Source of the DNA: Aldehydirespirator sp965221605
Lineage (GTDB): Bacteria > Actinomycetota > Acidimicrobiia > Acidimicrobiales > Aldehydirespiratoraceae
Length of the DNA stretch: 64,000 bases
Direction: 5' to 3'
NCBI GenBank assembly: GCA_965221605.1
Contig: CBDCSK010000014.1
Coordinates: 62,001 to 126,000 of the forward strand
The notes beneath the pieces were generated by a model. It was given only the letters and a program-made list of their open reading frames with translations. It made no database searches and was not told where the DNA came from. A program made the translations under genes and the position numbers. Below, one piece after another: positions 37,849 through 46,005 of the stretch. Position 1 is the first letter of the stretch. Every line of letters begins with the position of its first letter.

Positions 37849-38460
37849 TCACCCGGGGGCGGAGACGTGAACGAAGCGGGTGGTCTCTGATCCGAGGTGG
37901 TGCCAGCGGTGGCGGGTGGCCGTGGAATAGATCATCGTGTCGCCCGCTGCCAGACGGTGGGTGACGATTCCGCCATCGCCGTCGTCGAGGTCCACGGCCA
38001 GCATCCCGGAGGTGACGTGGATCATCTCCCGGCCCTCGGAGGCGAAGAACCCGCCGAGCTGTGAGCCGGGCTCGACCACATACTCGGCGGCGCTGAAGGG
38101 CTCTCCGAGGCCGCTGAGCTGGCGGCGGAACGCGGTCTGGGGGGCGTCGGTGATGTCGTAACGCGGGCCCTCATCCGAACCGGTCACCACCACATCGGCC
38201 GACACCGGTCCGGCCAGCAGCCGCTCGGGCGTGGTCTCCAGGACGCGGGCTATGGCGAACAGCGACGTCAGGCTGGGAGCGGCGAAGCTGGTCTCCACCT
38301 GGCTCAGGAAGGGCACCGACAGCCCGGCCCGGTCGGCCACCTGACTCAGGGTCAGGCCGAGCTGGTTGCGGCGGCCGCGCACCGCCTGGCCCAGCTCCTC
38401 CAGCGCCCGGGTGTCGTGATCCCGGTGAGCCTGGGGCTGGGGCTGTGCGCTGGCGGCCAT
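37849..38460 (-). CDS. XRE-family transcriptional regulator with C-terminal cupin domain
   Basis: A 203-residue regulator. The N-terminal HTH_3 domain (about 20-80) includes TLSQVADRAGLSVPFLSQVE, and the C-terminal cupin (about 120-200) includes EMIHVTSGML and HRLAAGDTMIYSTATRHRWHH. MerR-unrelated regulators of this build (PuuR/SutR-like) sense small metabolites in the cupin. It is the third gene of an operon with the aldo/keto reductase and enolase-superfamily genes, whose promoter region holds the TTTGATnnnATCAAA palindrome. It is therefore the best candidate to bind that site. The ATG at 38460 is chosen because upstream sequence in frame is non-coding-like. Confidence 0.88.
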   Translation of the reverse strand: MAASAQPQPQAHRDHDTRALEELGQAVRGRRNQLGLTLSQVADRAGLSVPFLSQVETSFAAPSLTSLFAIARVLETTPERLLAGPVSADVVVTGSDEGPRYDITDAPQTAFRRQLSGLGEPFSAAEYVVEPGSQLGGFFASEGREMIHVTSGMLAVDLDDGDGGIVTHRLAAGDTMIYSTATRHRWHHLGSETTRFVHVSAPG

Positions 38461-38489
38461 CGGCGGGAGGGTACTTGCGGTCCGGCCGG

Positions 38490-39689
38490 TCAGGCGCCGG
38501 AGGCGTCGGCCGGTCCGCTGCCGGCGGCGGTGCGGCCCGACTCGTGCTCCGGGAACAGCTCGGCGTAGGTGTCGCCCTCCCGGTAGGGGTGGGCGGCCAG
38601 CTTCTCCTCGTCCACATCCACGCCGAGGCCGGGACCGGTGGGCGCAGCGATGTGCCCGCCGCCCAGGTCGGTCAGGGCCAGGCCGGGGTTGTGGCCGATG
38701 TCGGTGATCATCGGCTGGTGGGGGTCGATGTCGTACTCGCACAGCCGCACCCTCGCCGCAGTGGCCCAGTGGAGGTTGGCGGCCAGCCCCACCACGGTGG
38801 GCCCACCGACGTGGGGGATGACCTCGATGGAGGACCGGGCCGCGATCCCGGCGATCTCCAGGCAGCTGAGGATCCCGCCGGTGAGGGTGGCGTCGGGCTC
38901 GAACACCCGGGCCGCGTCCCGCCGGGCCAGCTCGGCGTACATGCGGGGCGAGTAGACCCGCTCCCCCACCGCCACCCGGATCGGCGAGTTGTGCTGGAGC
39001 CGCTCGAGGCCCTCGATCTGGTACTGGGGCACGGGCTCCTCGAAGAAGTGGATGCCGTAGGGGGCGATCCGCCGGCACAGCTCGATGGCCGAGTCCGGGT
39101 CGTGGAACCAGTACGAGTCGACTCCCATCAGCTTGCCGGCGCCGATGTGCTCCCGCACCGTGGCCACAGCCTCCTCGTCGCCCTCGAGGGTCCGGCCCAG
39201 GCGCACCTTGACTCCCGCGAACCCGAGGTCCATGCACTGGTCGAAGTAGTGGGCGTGCCACTGGGCGCTCTCCTCGAACATGGTGGTGCCGGTGCCGTAC
39301 AGCGGGATCTCGTAGGCGCTGCCGCCCAGCAGCTGGTGCACGGGGGCACCCAGGGTCTTGCCGAGGATGTCCCACAGCGCGATCTCGATCGCGCCGATGG
39401 TCTGGCTGCTGAGGCCCTCCCAGCCGAGGTAGCCGTCGAGGGCCACCTGGAGGTCGGCAACCCGGTCCCTAATGGCCAGCGGGTCCCGGCCCTCCAGGTG
39501 CCGCGAGCACACGTCGTCGACCGCGGCACGGAACACGGTGGGATACGAGTGGCCCCAGTTGGTGGACGACTCGCCCCAGCCGACGGTCCCGTCGTCGGTC
39601 TCGATACGCACCAGCGCGAAGCTGCGCTCCATGTCGGGGTCGATCTTGCGGTAGCCGGCCAGCACCGCCCGCACGTTCTCGATCCTCAT
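38490..39689 (-). CDS. Enolase-superfamily (mandelate racemase/muconate lactonizing enzyme) sugar-acid dehydratase
   Basis: A 399-residue enolase-superfamily protein. The capping domain is followed by a barrel with KVR at the Lys-x-(Lys/Arg) site (GFAGVKVRLG), metal-ligand segments MGVDSYW, HFFEEPVPQ and VAVGERVYS, and a C-terminal acid/base His in EVIPHVGGP. The combination fits acid-sugar dehydratases of the fuconate/galactonate/rhamnonate group. It lies 13 bases downstream of an aldose-dehydrogenase-type reductase. A plausible sequence is aldose to lactone/aldonate, then dehydration to a 2-keto-3-deoxy acid. The exact sugar is not deducible. Confidence 0.85.
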   Translation of the reverse strand: MRIENVRAVLAGYRKIDPDMERSFALVRIETDDGTVGWGESSTNWGHSYPTVFRAAVDDVCSRHLEGRDPLAIRDRVADLQVALDGYLGWEGLSSQTIGAIEIALWDILGKTLGAPVHQLLGGSAYEIPLYGTGTTMFEESAQWHAHYFDQCMDLGFAGVKVRLGRTLEGDEEAVATVREHIGAGKLMGVDSYWFHDPDSAIELCRRIAPYGIHFFEEPVPQYQIEGLERLQHNSPIRVAVGERVYSPRMYAELARRDAARVFEPDATLTGGILSCLEIAGIAARSSIEVIPHVGGPTVVGLAANLHWATAARVRLCEYDIDPHQPMITDIGHNPGLALTDLGGGHIAAPTGPGLGVDVDEEKLAAHPYREGDTYAELFPEHESGRTAAGSGPADASGA

Positions 39690-39702
39690 CCCAGTCGCTC
39701 CC

Positions 39703-40635
39703 TCATGCTTGCATTTCCATTCCGTCCAGCTCCCGCCACAACTCGCCGGGCACCGGGGCGCGCAGGGCGGCCAGATTCTCGTCCACCTCTGCCGGCGCGG
39801 CCATGCCGACCACCACCGCGGTGACGCTCGGGTTGCGGAGCGGGAAGTTCACCGCGGCGGTCCGGATGGACACGCCGTGGCGCCGGCACACAGAGTCGAT
39901 GGCCGAGGCTCGAGCGAGGGTGTCGCCCGAGGCGGGGCCGTAGTCGTACCAGGAACCGGCTTGGGGGCGGGCCAGCACGCCGCTGTTGAACACCCCCGCC
40001 GCCAGGTAGGCCACCCCCCGCCGAGCGCAGGCGTCGATCAGCTCGGCCGCCGACCGGTCGAGCAGCGTGTAGCGACCGGCCACCAGCATGCAGTCAAGGT
40101 CGGCCCGCTCCAGGAAGGCGGCCGCGGTGGCGACCGAGTTGGTGCCCAGCGACACCGCTCCGATCATGCCCTGGTCGCGCAACTCCACCAGCGCCGGGTA
40201 GGTGCCTTCCAGCGCTTCGTGAATGTGGTCGTCGGGGTCGTGGATGTGCACGATGTCGACCCGGTCCACGCCGAGACGCTGGAGGCTCGACTCCAACGAC
40301 CGCCTGGTCGCGTCGTGGCCGAAGTCGAAATGGACGTCGACCGTGCCGTCGGCGCCATGGTTCAGCAGGCGGCCGGCCTTGGTGGCGATGACCGGCCGCT
40401 CTCCGCCGGCCGCGGCCAGCGCCCGACCCAGCCTCTGCTCGGCTTCGCCCAGCCCGTAGAAGGGGGCAGTGTCGAAGAACCGGATGCCCCGCTCCAGGGC
40501 CCGGGTTGCGGCCTGCACCGCGGTGCCCTCATCGTTCCCCCAGAAGATCGAGGCCAGCGGGGCGGTGCCCAAGGCCAGCCGTCGCACCTCAAGGCCGGTC
40601 CGTGGAAGGGCTGTCTTGTCCAGAGGATCCTGCAT
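39703..40635 (-). CDS. Aldo/keto reductase, aldose/L-fucose dehydrogenase-like
   Basis: A 310-residue aldo/keto reductase. The catalytic tetrad is visible: Asp and Tyr in FFDTAPFYGLGEAEQRLG, Lys in IATKAGRLL and His in IVHIHDPDD. The DTAPxYGLGxxE segment is typical of the D-threo-aldose/L-fucose 1-dehydrogenase group, which oxidises sugars at C1 with NAD(P). It is first in an operon with an acid-sugar dehydratase and the XRE-cupin regulator. The start codon lies only 8 bases from the operator-like palindrome, so regulator binding would directly block this promoter. Confidence 0.88.
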   Translation of the reverse strand: MQDPLDKTALPRTGLEVRRLALGTAPLASIFWGNDEGTAVQAATRALERGIRFFDTAPFYGLGEAEQRLGRALAAAGGERPVIATKAGRLLNHGADGTVDVHFDFGHDATRRSLESSLQRLGVDRVDIVHIHDPDDHIHEALEGTYPALVELRDQGMIGAVSLGTNSVATAAAFLERADLDCMLVAGRYTLLDRSAAELIDACARRGVAYLAAGVFNSGVLARPQAGSWYDYGPASGDTLARASAIDSVCRRHGVSIRTAAVNFPLRNPSVTAVVVGMAAPAEVDENLAALRAPVPGELWRELDGMEMQA

Positions 40636-40643
40636 GGAGCGTG

Positions 40644-40658
40644 TTTGATCGTATCAAA
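40644..40658. promoter_or_regulatory. Operator-like palindrome between divergent catabolic operons
   Basis: TTTGATCGTATCAAA is a perfect 6+3+6 inverted repeat in the 45-base gap between the reductase start (40635, minus) and the PanB-like start (40681, plus). It shares its core with the palindrome at 28446-28464. One bound regulator could control both directions. Confidence 0.7.
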
Positions 40659-40680
40659 GTCTTGTGATTGTCTTCAGGGC

Positions 40681-41544
40681 GTGACCCGGGCCAAGCCCAC
40701 CGTCGCCGAGCTCATCGCCGGCAAGGGGAAGCGCCAGCTGACCGACATCTTCGTGCTGTCTCTCGAGGAGGTCCGGGCGGCGGAGGAGGCCGGGCTCGAC
40801 ATGATGTGCCTGCCCGACGAGATGATGAGCCGCGAGGTCCGGGAGGCCGCCCCCACCACGTTCATCATCGCCGCGCTGGCCTACGGGGTCCACGCCACAT
40901 CCGACGAGTACCTGCGGATGGGGATGGCCATGTACCGCCACGGCGCCGACGCGGTGTACTGCGCCGCCAGCCTCGACACGGTGGCCCGGCTCGCGGCCGA
41001 GGGCCTGGCCGTGGTGGGCCACATCGGGTTCATCCCCACCCACCGCACCTGGTACGGCGGCTACCGGGCCACCGGCAAGACCGCCGAGACCGCGCTGCGG
41101 GTATGGCGCCAGGCCCGGGCCCTGGAGGAGGCCGGCGCCTTCGCGGCCGAGATCGAGCTCGTGCCCGAGCCGGTGGCCGCCGCAATCTCGGCGCGAAGCT
41201 CGCTCTTCCTGATCTCCATGGGGTCGGGGGCCGGCTGCGACGCCCAGTACCTGTTCAGCATGGACATACTCGGCACCAACACCGGCCACTACCCGCGCCA
41301 CTCCAAGAAATATCGGGACTTCAGGGTCGAGTACGAGCGCCTCCATGCGGAGCGGGTGGCCGCCTACTCCGAGTACCGGGACGACGTGGCCGGCGGCGCG
41401 TACCCGGCCGAGGGGCACAAGCTGCGGGTCGACGAGGCCGAGCTGGCCCGGTTCGTCTCGGCCCTCGACGCAGAGGACGCGGGCGTCGACAACAATGACC
41501 ACCGAGGAGTGCCATGGACGGAGATAGCCAGACCGCAGCAGTGA
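40681..41544 (+). CDS. PanB-like (ketopantoate hydroxymethyltransferase superfamily) protein with altered active site
   Basis: A 287-residue TIM-barrel protein. The PanB framework is clear: VVGHIGFIPTHRTWYGGYRATGKT, ALEEAGAFAAEIELVP, GSGAGCDAQYLFSMDILG and a final AYPAEGHKL. Aligned to E. coli PanB, Asp45 (here Asp46) and Glu181 (Glu159) are kept, but Asp84 becomes Ala65, Lys112 becomes Tyr93 and Glu114 becomes Ala95. One metal ligand and the substrate-binding pair are therefore lost, so the normal methylene-transfer reaction is unlikely. The setting, overlapping an amidohydrolase gene by 31 bases, suggests a C-C lyase or related step in a catabolic pathway. GTG start. Confidence 0.82.
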   Translation: MTRAKPTVAELIAGKGKRQLTDIFVLSLEEVRAAEEAGLDMMCLPDEMMSREVREAAPTTFIIAALAYGVHATSDEYLRMGMAMYRHGADAVYCAASLDTVARLAAEGLAVVGHIGFIPTHRTWYGGYRATGKTAETALRVWRQARALEEAGAFAAEIELVPEPVAAAISARSSLFLISMGSGAGCDAQYLFSMDILGTNTGHYPRHSKKYRDFRVEYERLHAERVAAYSEYRDDVAGGAYPAEGHKLRVDEAELARFVSALDAEDAGVDNNDHRGVPWTEIARPQQ

Positions 41545-42959
41545 GTCCCGGGCCGGTGGAGATGCTGGTCGAGGGCACGGTGGTGACCATGGACCCCGAC
41601 CGGCGGGTCATCCCCGACGGCGCGGTGGCCGTCGCCGGTGACCGCATCGCCACCGTGGGCAAGGCTGCCGAGCTGCGGGCCCGGCACCCCGACGCCCGCC
41701 GCCTCGGCGGGGCGAGGCGCTACGTGATCCCCGGGCTGATCGACTGCCACAACCACATCGCTCAGGCCCTGTGCCGGGAGAGCACGGTGGAGGACTTCCC
41801 CAACATCTACCGCATCTACATCCCGGCCGAGGACATCCAGAGCACCGACGATGTGCGGGTCAGTGCCCGGGTGGCCTTCGCCCAGCTCCTGAGGGCCGGC
41901 GTCACCACCATGACCGAGACCACCTGCACGGTGGCCCACGAGGAGCCCATCGCCGAGACCGTGATGGAGACCGGCATCCGCTGCGCGCTGGCCCGGGGCA
42001 TGTGGGACCGGGAGTCCCGGCTGGCCGGCAACTACGAGCAGATAACCGAGAAGTCGTGGTACCGCGACGACCCGGCCGCGCTGGCCGACGACCTGGCCTA
42101 CACCGAGGAGTTCTTCAAGAAGTGGTTCGAGCGGGGCGAGGGACGGCTGCGGCCCTGGGTGCACAACCTGGGCGTGCCCTCGTGCTCGGACGAGCGCTAC
42201 CTGGCCACCGACGAACTGGTCCAGCAGTGGGGCACCGGGATCATGACCCACATCAACCGCGACCGCGAGGAGATCGAGCTGAGCGTCTCGCTGTTCGGTC
42301 TCCGGCCCCTGGAGCACCTCGCCTCCATCGGCGCGCTGACCGAGCGGCTCGTGGCCATCCACGCCATGCTCACCACCGACCGCGAGATCGAGTTGATGGC
42401 CGCAGCCGGTGCGAAGCTGGCCCACGCGCCGGTGGTGTGCACCGACATCATGTCGGCCGTCACCCGGGTGCCGCTGATGCGGGCCCGGGGCATCACCGTC
42501 GGGCTGGGCTGCGACACCATCATCAACGACGTGCTGAAGCTGATGCGTATCGCCCACATCATGCACAACCAGGCGGCCATGCCGCTGTTCGACCCCTACG
42601 GGTTCTCCTGTGCCGACGCCTTCGAGATGGGCACCATCGACGCGGCCCGGCTGCTGCTGTGGGACGACGAGATCGGCTCGCTGGAGGCGGGCAAGGCGGC
42701 CGACATCACGGTGATCGACGCCAACAACGTGCGGCTCACCCCGTCGACGGACCCGGTGGCCACCCTGGTGCGCTACGGGGTGGGCACCGACGCCGAGTCG
42801 ACGATCGTGGCCGGCCGGCTCGTCATGCACGAGGGCCGGCTGCTGACCATCGACGAGGAGGAGCTCCTCGACGAGGCCGAGGCCCTGGGGGCCCGCATGA
42901 TCGCCGAGATGGCGCCCCGCCGTTACGTGCAACTCGGCACCAACGTCGACTACCTGTGA
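41514..42959 (+). CDS. Amidohydrolase-superfamily metal-dependent hydrolase (TrzN/SsnA/MtaD-like)
   Basis: A 481-residue amidohydrolase. Metal ligands are seen as His79-x-His81 (GLIDCHNHIAQ), His in MTHINRDREE, His in VAIHAMLTT and Asp in LGCDTIIND. The last beta-sandwich part closes with GSLEAGKAADITVID. The family hydrolyses C-N bonds, removing amino, chloro or alkylamino groups from heterocycles, or deaminating purine- or guanidino-type compounds. It overlaps the PanB-like gene, with a GAGGAG ribosome site inside that gene. It probably acts on an intermediate made by the Rieske enzymes or on an imported N-heterocycle. Confidence 0.88.
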   Translation: MDGDSQTAAVSPGPVEMLVEGTVVTMDPDRRVIPDGAVAVAGDRIATVGKAAELRARHPDARRLGGARRYVIPGLIDCHNHIAQALCRESTVEDFPNIYRIYIPAEDIQSTDDVRVSARVAFAQLLRAGVTTMTETTCTVAHEEPIAETVMETGIRCALARGMWDRESRLAGNYEQITEKSWYRDDPAALADDLAYTEEFFKKWFERGEGRLRPWVHNLGVPSCSDERYLATDELVQQWGTGIMTHINRDREEIELSVSLFGLRPLEHLASIGALTERLVAIHAMLTTDREIELMAAAGAKLAHAPVVCTDIMSAVTRVPLMRARGITVGLGCDTIINDVLKLMRIAHIMHNQAAMPLFDPYGFSCADAFEMGTIDAARLLLWDDEIGSLEAGKAADITVIDANNVRLTPSTDPVATLVRYGVGTDAESTIVAGRLVMHEGRLLTIDEEELLDEAEALGARMIAEMAPRRYVQLGTNVDYL

Positions 42960-42987
42960 TGAGCGGGCATCCGCGGCGCGCCTTGCG

Positions 42988-43034
42988 AAATCTGTATGGG
43001 ATTGCACCCATATGACGGGTTTCTCTACAGATTT
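42988..43034. promoter_or_regulatory. Nested inverted repeats upstream of the second amidohydrolase gene
   Basis: An outer pair, AAATCTGTA (42988-42996) and TACAGATTT (43026-43034), encloses an inner pair, TATGGG (42995-43000) and CCCATA (43007-43012). The region lies in the 87-base gap between the two amidohydrolase genes and ends 12 bases before the ATG at 43047. It could be an operator, an mRNA hairpin that hides the start, or an attenuator. Confidence 0.55.
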
Positions 43035-43046
43035 GGTGATGCGCCA

Positions 43047-44537
43047 ATGAGCACCACGGAACTCCTAGTGCGGGGGGCCACGATCCTCGACGCCGACGGC
43101 CCGCTGCTGGCGGCCGACATCAGAGCCGAGGACGGCACCATCACCGAGGTCGGCTCCGGCCTTCGCCCGGGTTCGGCCCAGGTGGTCGAGGCCGACGGCA
43201 TGGTGGCCATGCCCGGCCTGATCAACGCCCACACCCACTCGGCCCAGAACCTCGACCGGGGAACGACCCCGAACCTGCCGCTCGACCTCTGGCTGATGTG
43301 GGCAGTGTTCGGGAAGCCCCCCATCACCGCCGACGATCGCTACACGCTGGCCATGGCCGGAGCGCTGGAGATGCTGCAGTCGGGCTGCACCGCGGTGCTC
43401 GACCACGGCTGGGTCGCGCCGTGGGACTTCGAGGACTACTCCGAGGCCGTCATGAGCGCCTACGCCGACGCCGGCATGCGGGCCGGGCTGGCCCCCATGA
43501 TCGGCGATCTCGACATCTTCGACACGATGTCGTTCGCAGGGGCTTCGGGGCCCAAGCCCGAGCCGCTCGGTGACCCCTTCGAGGCGGACGGGCTGCTGGA
43601 GTCCATGACGAGGTTCTTCGATCGCTGGCAGGGCGCCCACGCCCGGCTCACCCCGATGGTGGGGCCATCGGCACCGCAGCGCTGCACCCACGAGTTGATG
43701 GACGGCCTGGCCGGCCTGGCCCGCGAGCGCGGCGCGGGGCTCCACACCCACGTGCTGGAGACCAGGACCCAGATCGGTGCCAACCTCGAGCGCTACGGGC
43801 GATCCAGCGTCTCGTACCTTGAGGATCTCGGGATGCTGAGGCCGGGCTCCAGCCTGGCCCACTGCGTGTGGATGGACCCCTACGAGTATGCGACGGTGCA
43901 GCGCTGCGGGGCCACCATCGTGCACAACCCGGTGTCGAACCTGCGGTGCGGGTCCGGCATCCTGCCGGTAGCCGATCTGCTCGAGGGCGGCGTCAGTGTG
44001 GCCCTCGGCGCGGACGGCGCGGCCTCCAACGACAACCAGAACATGTTCGAGGCCATGAAGTTCGCCATGCTGTTGCAGACGCTGCACGGATCGCACCTGC
44101 GCTGGCCCCAAGCCCCCGAGATATGGAGGATGTGCCTGCAGGGCGGCGCGGCTGCGCTGGGCCAGCCGCTGGGCTCGCTGCAGCCGGGGAGCGCAGCCGA
44201 CATCGTGCTGCTCGACACCGAGCGCCATGTGCCGGTGAACGCCGAGGGCCTGGCAACGAGTCTGGTTCTGGCCGAGCACGGACAGTCGGTGCACACGGTG
44301 ATCGTCGACGGCGAACCGGTGGTCTCCGAGGGCCGATCGACCCGCGTCGACGAGGGCGCCATGGCCGAACGGTCCCGCGCCCTGCAGCGGCGCTTCCACG
44401 AGGCCCTGCCCGAGCGCCAGGCCTTCTATGACCGCTACGTCGACGTGCTGACCGAGATCCACGACTACGAGATGGCCCGGCCGGCCCCGGTTGAACGGTT
44501 GGCCCGGATCACACCGGCCTTCGGGGCTGCCGGGTAA
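43047..44537 (+). CDS. Amidohydrolase-superfamily deaminase/hydrolase (MTA/SAH deaminase-like)
   Basis: A 496-residue amidohydrolase. His62-x-His64 lies in PGLINAHTHSAQN. Later ligands are His in LHTHVLETRTQ, His in SLAHCVWMD and Asp in LGADGAASND; the cap helix region and terminal GSLQPGSAADIVLLD are intact. It is a distant paralogue of the preceding gene. Members deaminate or dechlorinate purines, triazines and similar rings, and family assignment alone does not fix the substrate. The ATG at 43047 is preferred over an in-frame start at 42996, which would lie inside the inverted repeats. Confidence 0.87.
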   Translation: MSTTELLVRGATILDADGPLLAADIRAEDGTITEVGSGLRPGSAQVVEADGMVAMPGLINAHTHSAQNLDRGTTPNLPLDLWLMWAVFGKPPITADDRYTLAMAGALEMLQSGCTAVLDHGWVAPWDFEDYSEAVMSAYADAGMRAGLAPMIGDLDIFDTMSFAGASGPKPEPLGDPFEADGLLESMTRFFDRWQGAHARLTPMVGPSAPQRCTHELMDGLAGLARERGAGLHTHVLETRTQIGANLERYGRSSVSYLEDLGMLRPGSSLAHCVWMDPYEYATVQRCGATIVHNPVSNLRCGSGILPVADLLEGGVSVALGADGAASNDNQNMFEAMKFAMLLQTLHGSHLRWPQAPEIWRMCLQGGAAALGQPLGSLQPGSAADIVLLDTERHVPVNAEGLATSLVLAEHGQSVHTVIVDGEPVVSEGRSTRVDEGAMAERSRALQRRFHEALPERQAFYDRYVDVLTEIHDYEMARPAPVERLARITPAFGAAG

Positions 44538-44565
44538 GGGCATATAAGGGCATACAGGGGGACCG

Positions 44566-45612
44566 ATGAACGCCGACCCATCCTGGAGCACAACCTGGAT
44601 CGACAACGAGCACCCGGCCCTGCGGCGCTGCTGGCATCCGGTGGCCCGCAGCGCCGATGTCGGCGACGACGGACCGGTGGCGGTGGACCTGCTGGGCGAG
44701 CGCTGGTGCCTGGTACGGCTCGGAGGACAGCTGGCCGCGCTGCGGGACCCGTGCCCGCACCGCTACTCGCCGCTGAGCGCGGGGACCATCGTGGGCGACA
44801 CCCTGCGCTGCGCCTACCACGGCTTCCGGTTCGCGGCCGACGGCACCTGCGTGGAGATCCCGGCGGTCGACCCCGAACTGCCGATCCCGGCCCGGGCCTG
44901 CGCCACCGCGGCCGCCGGGGTGGCCGAGTCGCTGGATCTGGTGTGGCTCGCCCCCGAGGATCCCATCGCCCCCCTGCCGGAGGTACCCGAGCACCACGAC
45001 CCCGACTTCGTCACCTGCCCCCTGCCGCCGCTGGACTGGAACGCGGGAGCGGCCCAGATGGCCGACAACTTCCTGGATCTGGGTCATCTCCCGTTCGTGC
45101 ACCTGGCCACCTTCGGCGACGAGGACGACAAGCTGGTGCGGGACTACAAGATGGAACGCGACGGCTGGCGCTTCACAGCCCACCACCGCCACTTCACCAA
45201 GTCGCTGGCCGACTCGACGGGATCCGAGGGCGACTACAAGGTGGTCGAGCGGGAGCTGCTCTTCGTCTTCACCGCCCCCCACCACGTGTACCTGCGCATC
45301 GGCTATCCCGAGGAGAACGTGGTGCTGACGATCAGCTTCTGCCACCAGCCCGTGAACGCCACCACCACCCGGCTGTACTGCACCGACTACCGCACCGACA
45401 TCGAGGACGAGCCCGACGCCATCGCGGAGGCGGTGGGCTTCCAGCTGGCGGTGGCCGACGAGGATCAGGAGCTCCTGCAGCGCATCGGCACCAAGGCCGT
45501 GCCGCTGGTCCCGGCGTTGGAGTACCACTCAAGGGCCGACCGCATCACCCTGGAGATGCGCCGGATGCTCGCCGACCTGGTAGCCGAGGCGGGCGCGGAC
45601 CTCTCCGGCTAG
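44566..45612 (+). CDS. Rieske-type mononuclear-iron oxygenase (vanillate O-demethylase-like)
   Basis: A 348-residue oxygenase. The Rieske cluster uses C63-x-H65 and C82-x2-H85 (CPHRYS and CAYHGF). The mononuclear iron site sits in DNFLDLGHLPFVH with two His ligands. The single-chain length and motifs resemble VanA, TsaM or caffeine-demethylase-like monooxygenases, which remove O- or N-methyl groups or open the way to ring attack. It follows the second amidohydrolase by 28 bases with an AGGGGG ribosome site, so it closes the catabolic operon. Its reductase is not encoded nearby. Confidence 0.88.
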   Translation: MNADPSWSTTWIDNEHPALRRCWHPVARSADVGDDGPVAVDLLGERWCLVRLGGQLAALRDPCPHRYSPLSAGTIVGDTLRCAYHGFRFAADGTCVEIPAVDPELPIPARACATAAAGVAESLDLVWLAPEDPIAPLPEVPEHHDPDFVTCPLPPLDWNAGAAQMADNFLDLGHLPFVHLATFGDEDDKLVRDYKMERDGWRFTAHHRHFTKSLADSTGSEGDYKVVERELLFVFTAPHHVYLRIGYPEENVVLTISFCHQPVNATTTRLYCTDYRTDIEDEPDAIAEAVGFQLAVADEDQELLQRIGTKAVPLVPALEYHSRADRITLEMRRMLADLVAEAGADLSG

Positions 45613-45946
45613 CCACCCGTTTGACGAGGGAATCCCATGAGACGGTGCGGGCTGTGCCGTCGCCGTCGACACGGATCAGCTGCGAGTGCATGATGCGGCG
45701 GGGGCGTTGTGTCTGATTGCCGTTGGCGGCGCCTTCGGTGATGGCGCATTCGTGCACGAACAGCGTGTAGTCGTCGCTGGAGGTCTCGTCGCAGAGAACC
45801 GTCCCCTGGATGGCCTCGGCGGCGAGACGGTGGCGGAGACCCTCGGCCAAGTGTCGCAGCGCTGGGTCTGCGGGGCCGAGCATCACCGCCTCGCTGGCGC
45901 GGGTCTTGCCTGCGGCGGCTGCTTGCTGGCGGACGTCGCTTGACAT
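45545..45946 (-). CDS. Hypothetical protein or gene fragment
   Basis: A 133-residue frame from the ATG at 45946, preceded by GGAGG-like sequence (TACCTCCATG on the minus strand, read as ATACCTCC). Residues 20-110 (LRHLAEGLRHRLAAEAIQGT, DDYTLFVHECAITEG, MHSQLIRVDGDGTART) look like ordinary globular protein, whereas the last ~25 residues overlap the Rieske gene antisense and are low-complexity. I recognise no family. It may be a truncated remnant joined to non-coding sequence. It lies on the same strand as the toxin-antitoxin pair, 59 bases downstream. Confidence 0.4.
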   Translation of the reverse strand: MSSDVRQQAAAAGKTRASEAVMLGPADPALRHLAEGLRHRLAAEAIQGTVLCDETSSDDYTLFVHECAITEGAANGNQTQRPRRIMHSQLIRVDGDGTARTVSWDSLVKRVASRRGPRPPRLPGRRASGASPG

Positions 45947-46005
45947 GGAGGTATCCGCGCCGCCCTCCCTGGTCGAGTTCTGAGTCCAGCCCGGCCGGGA
46001 GCGGC

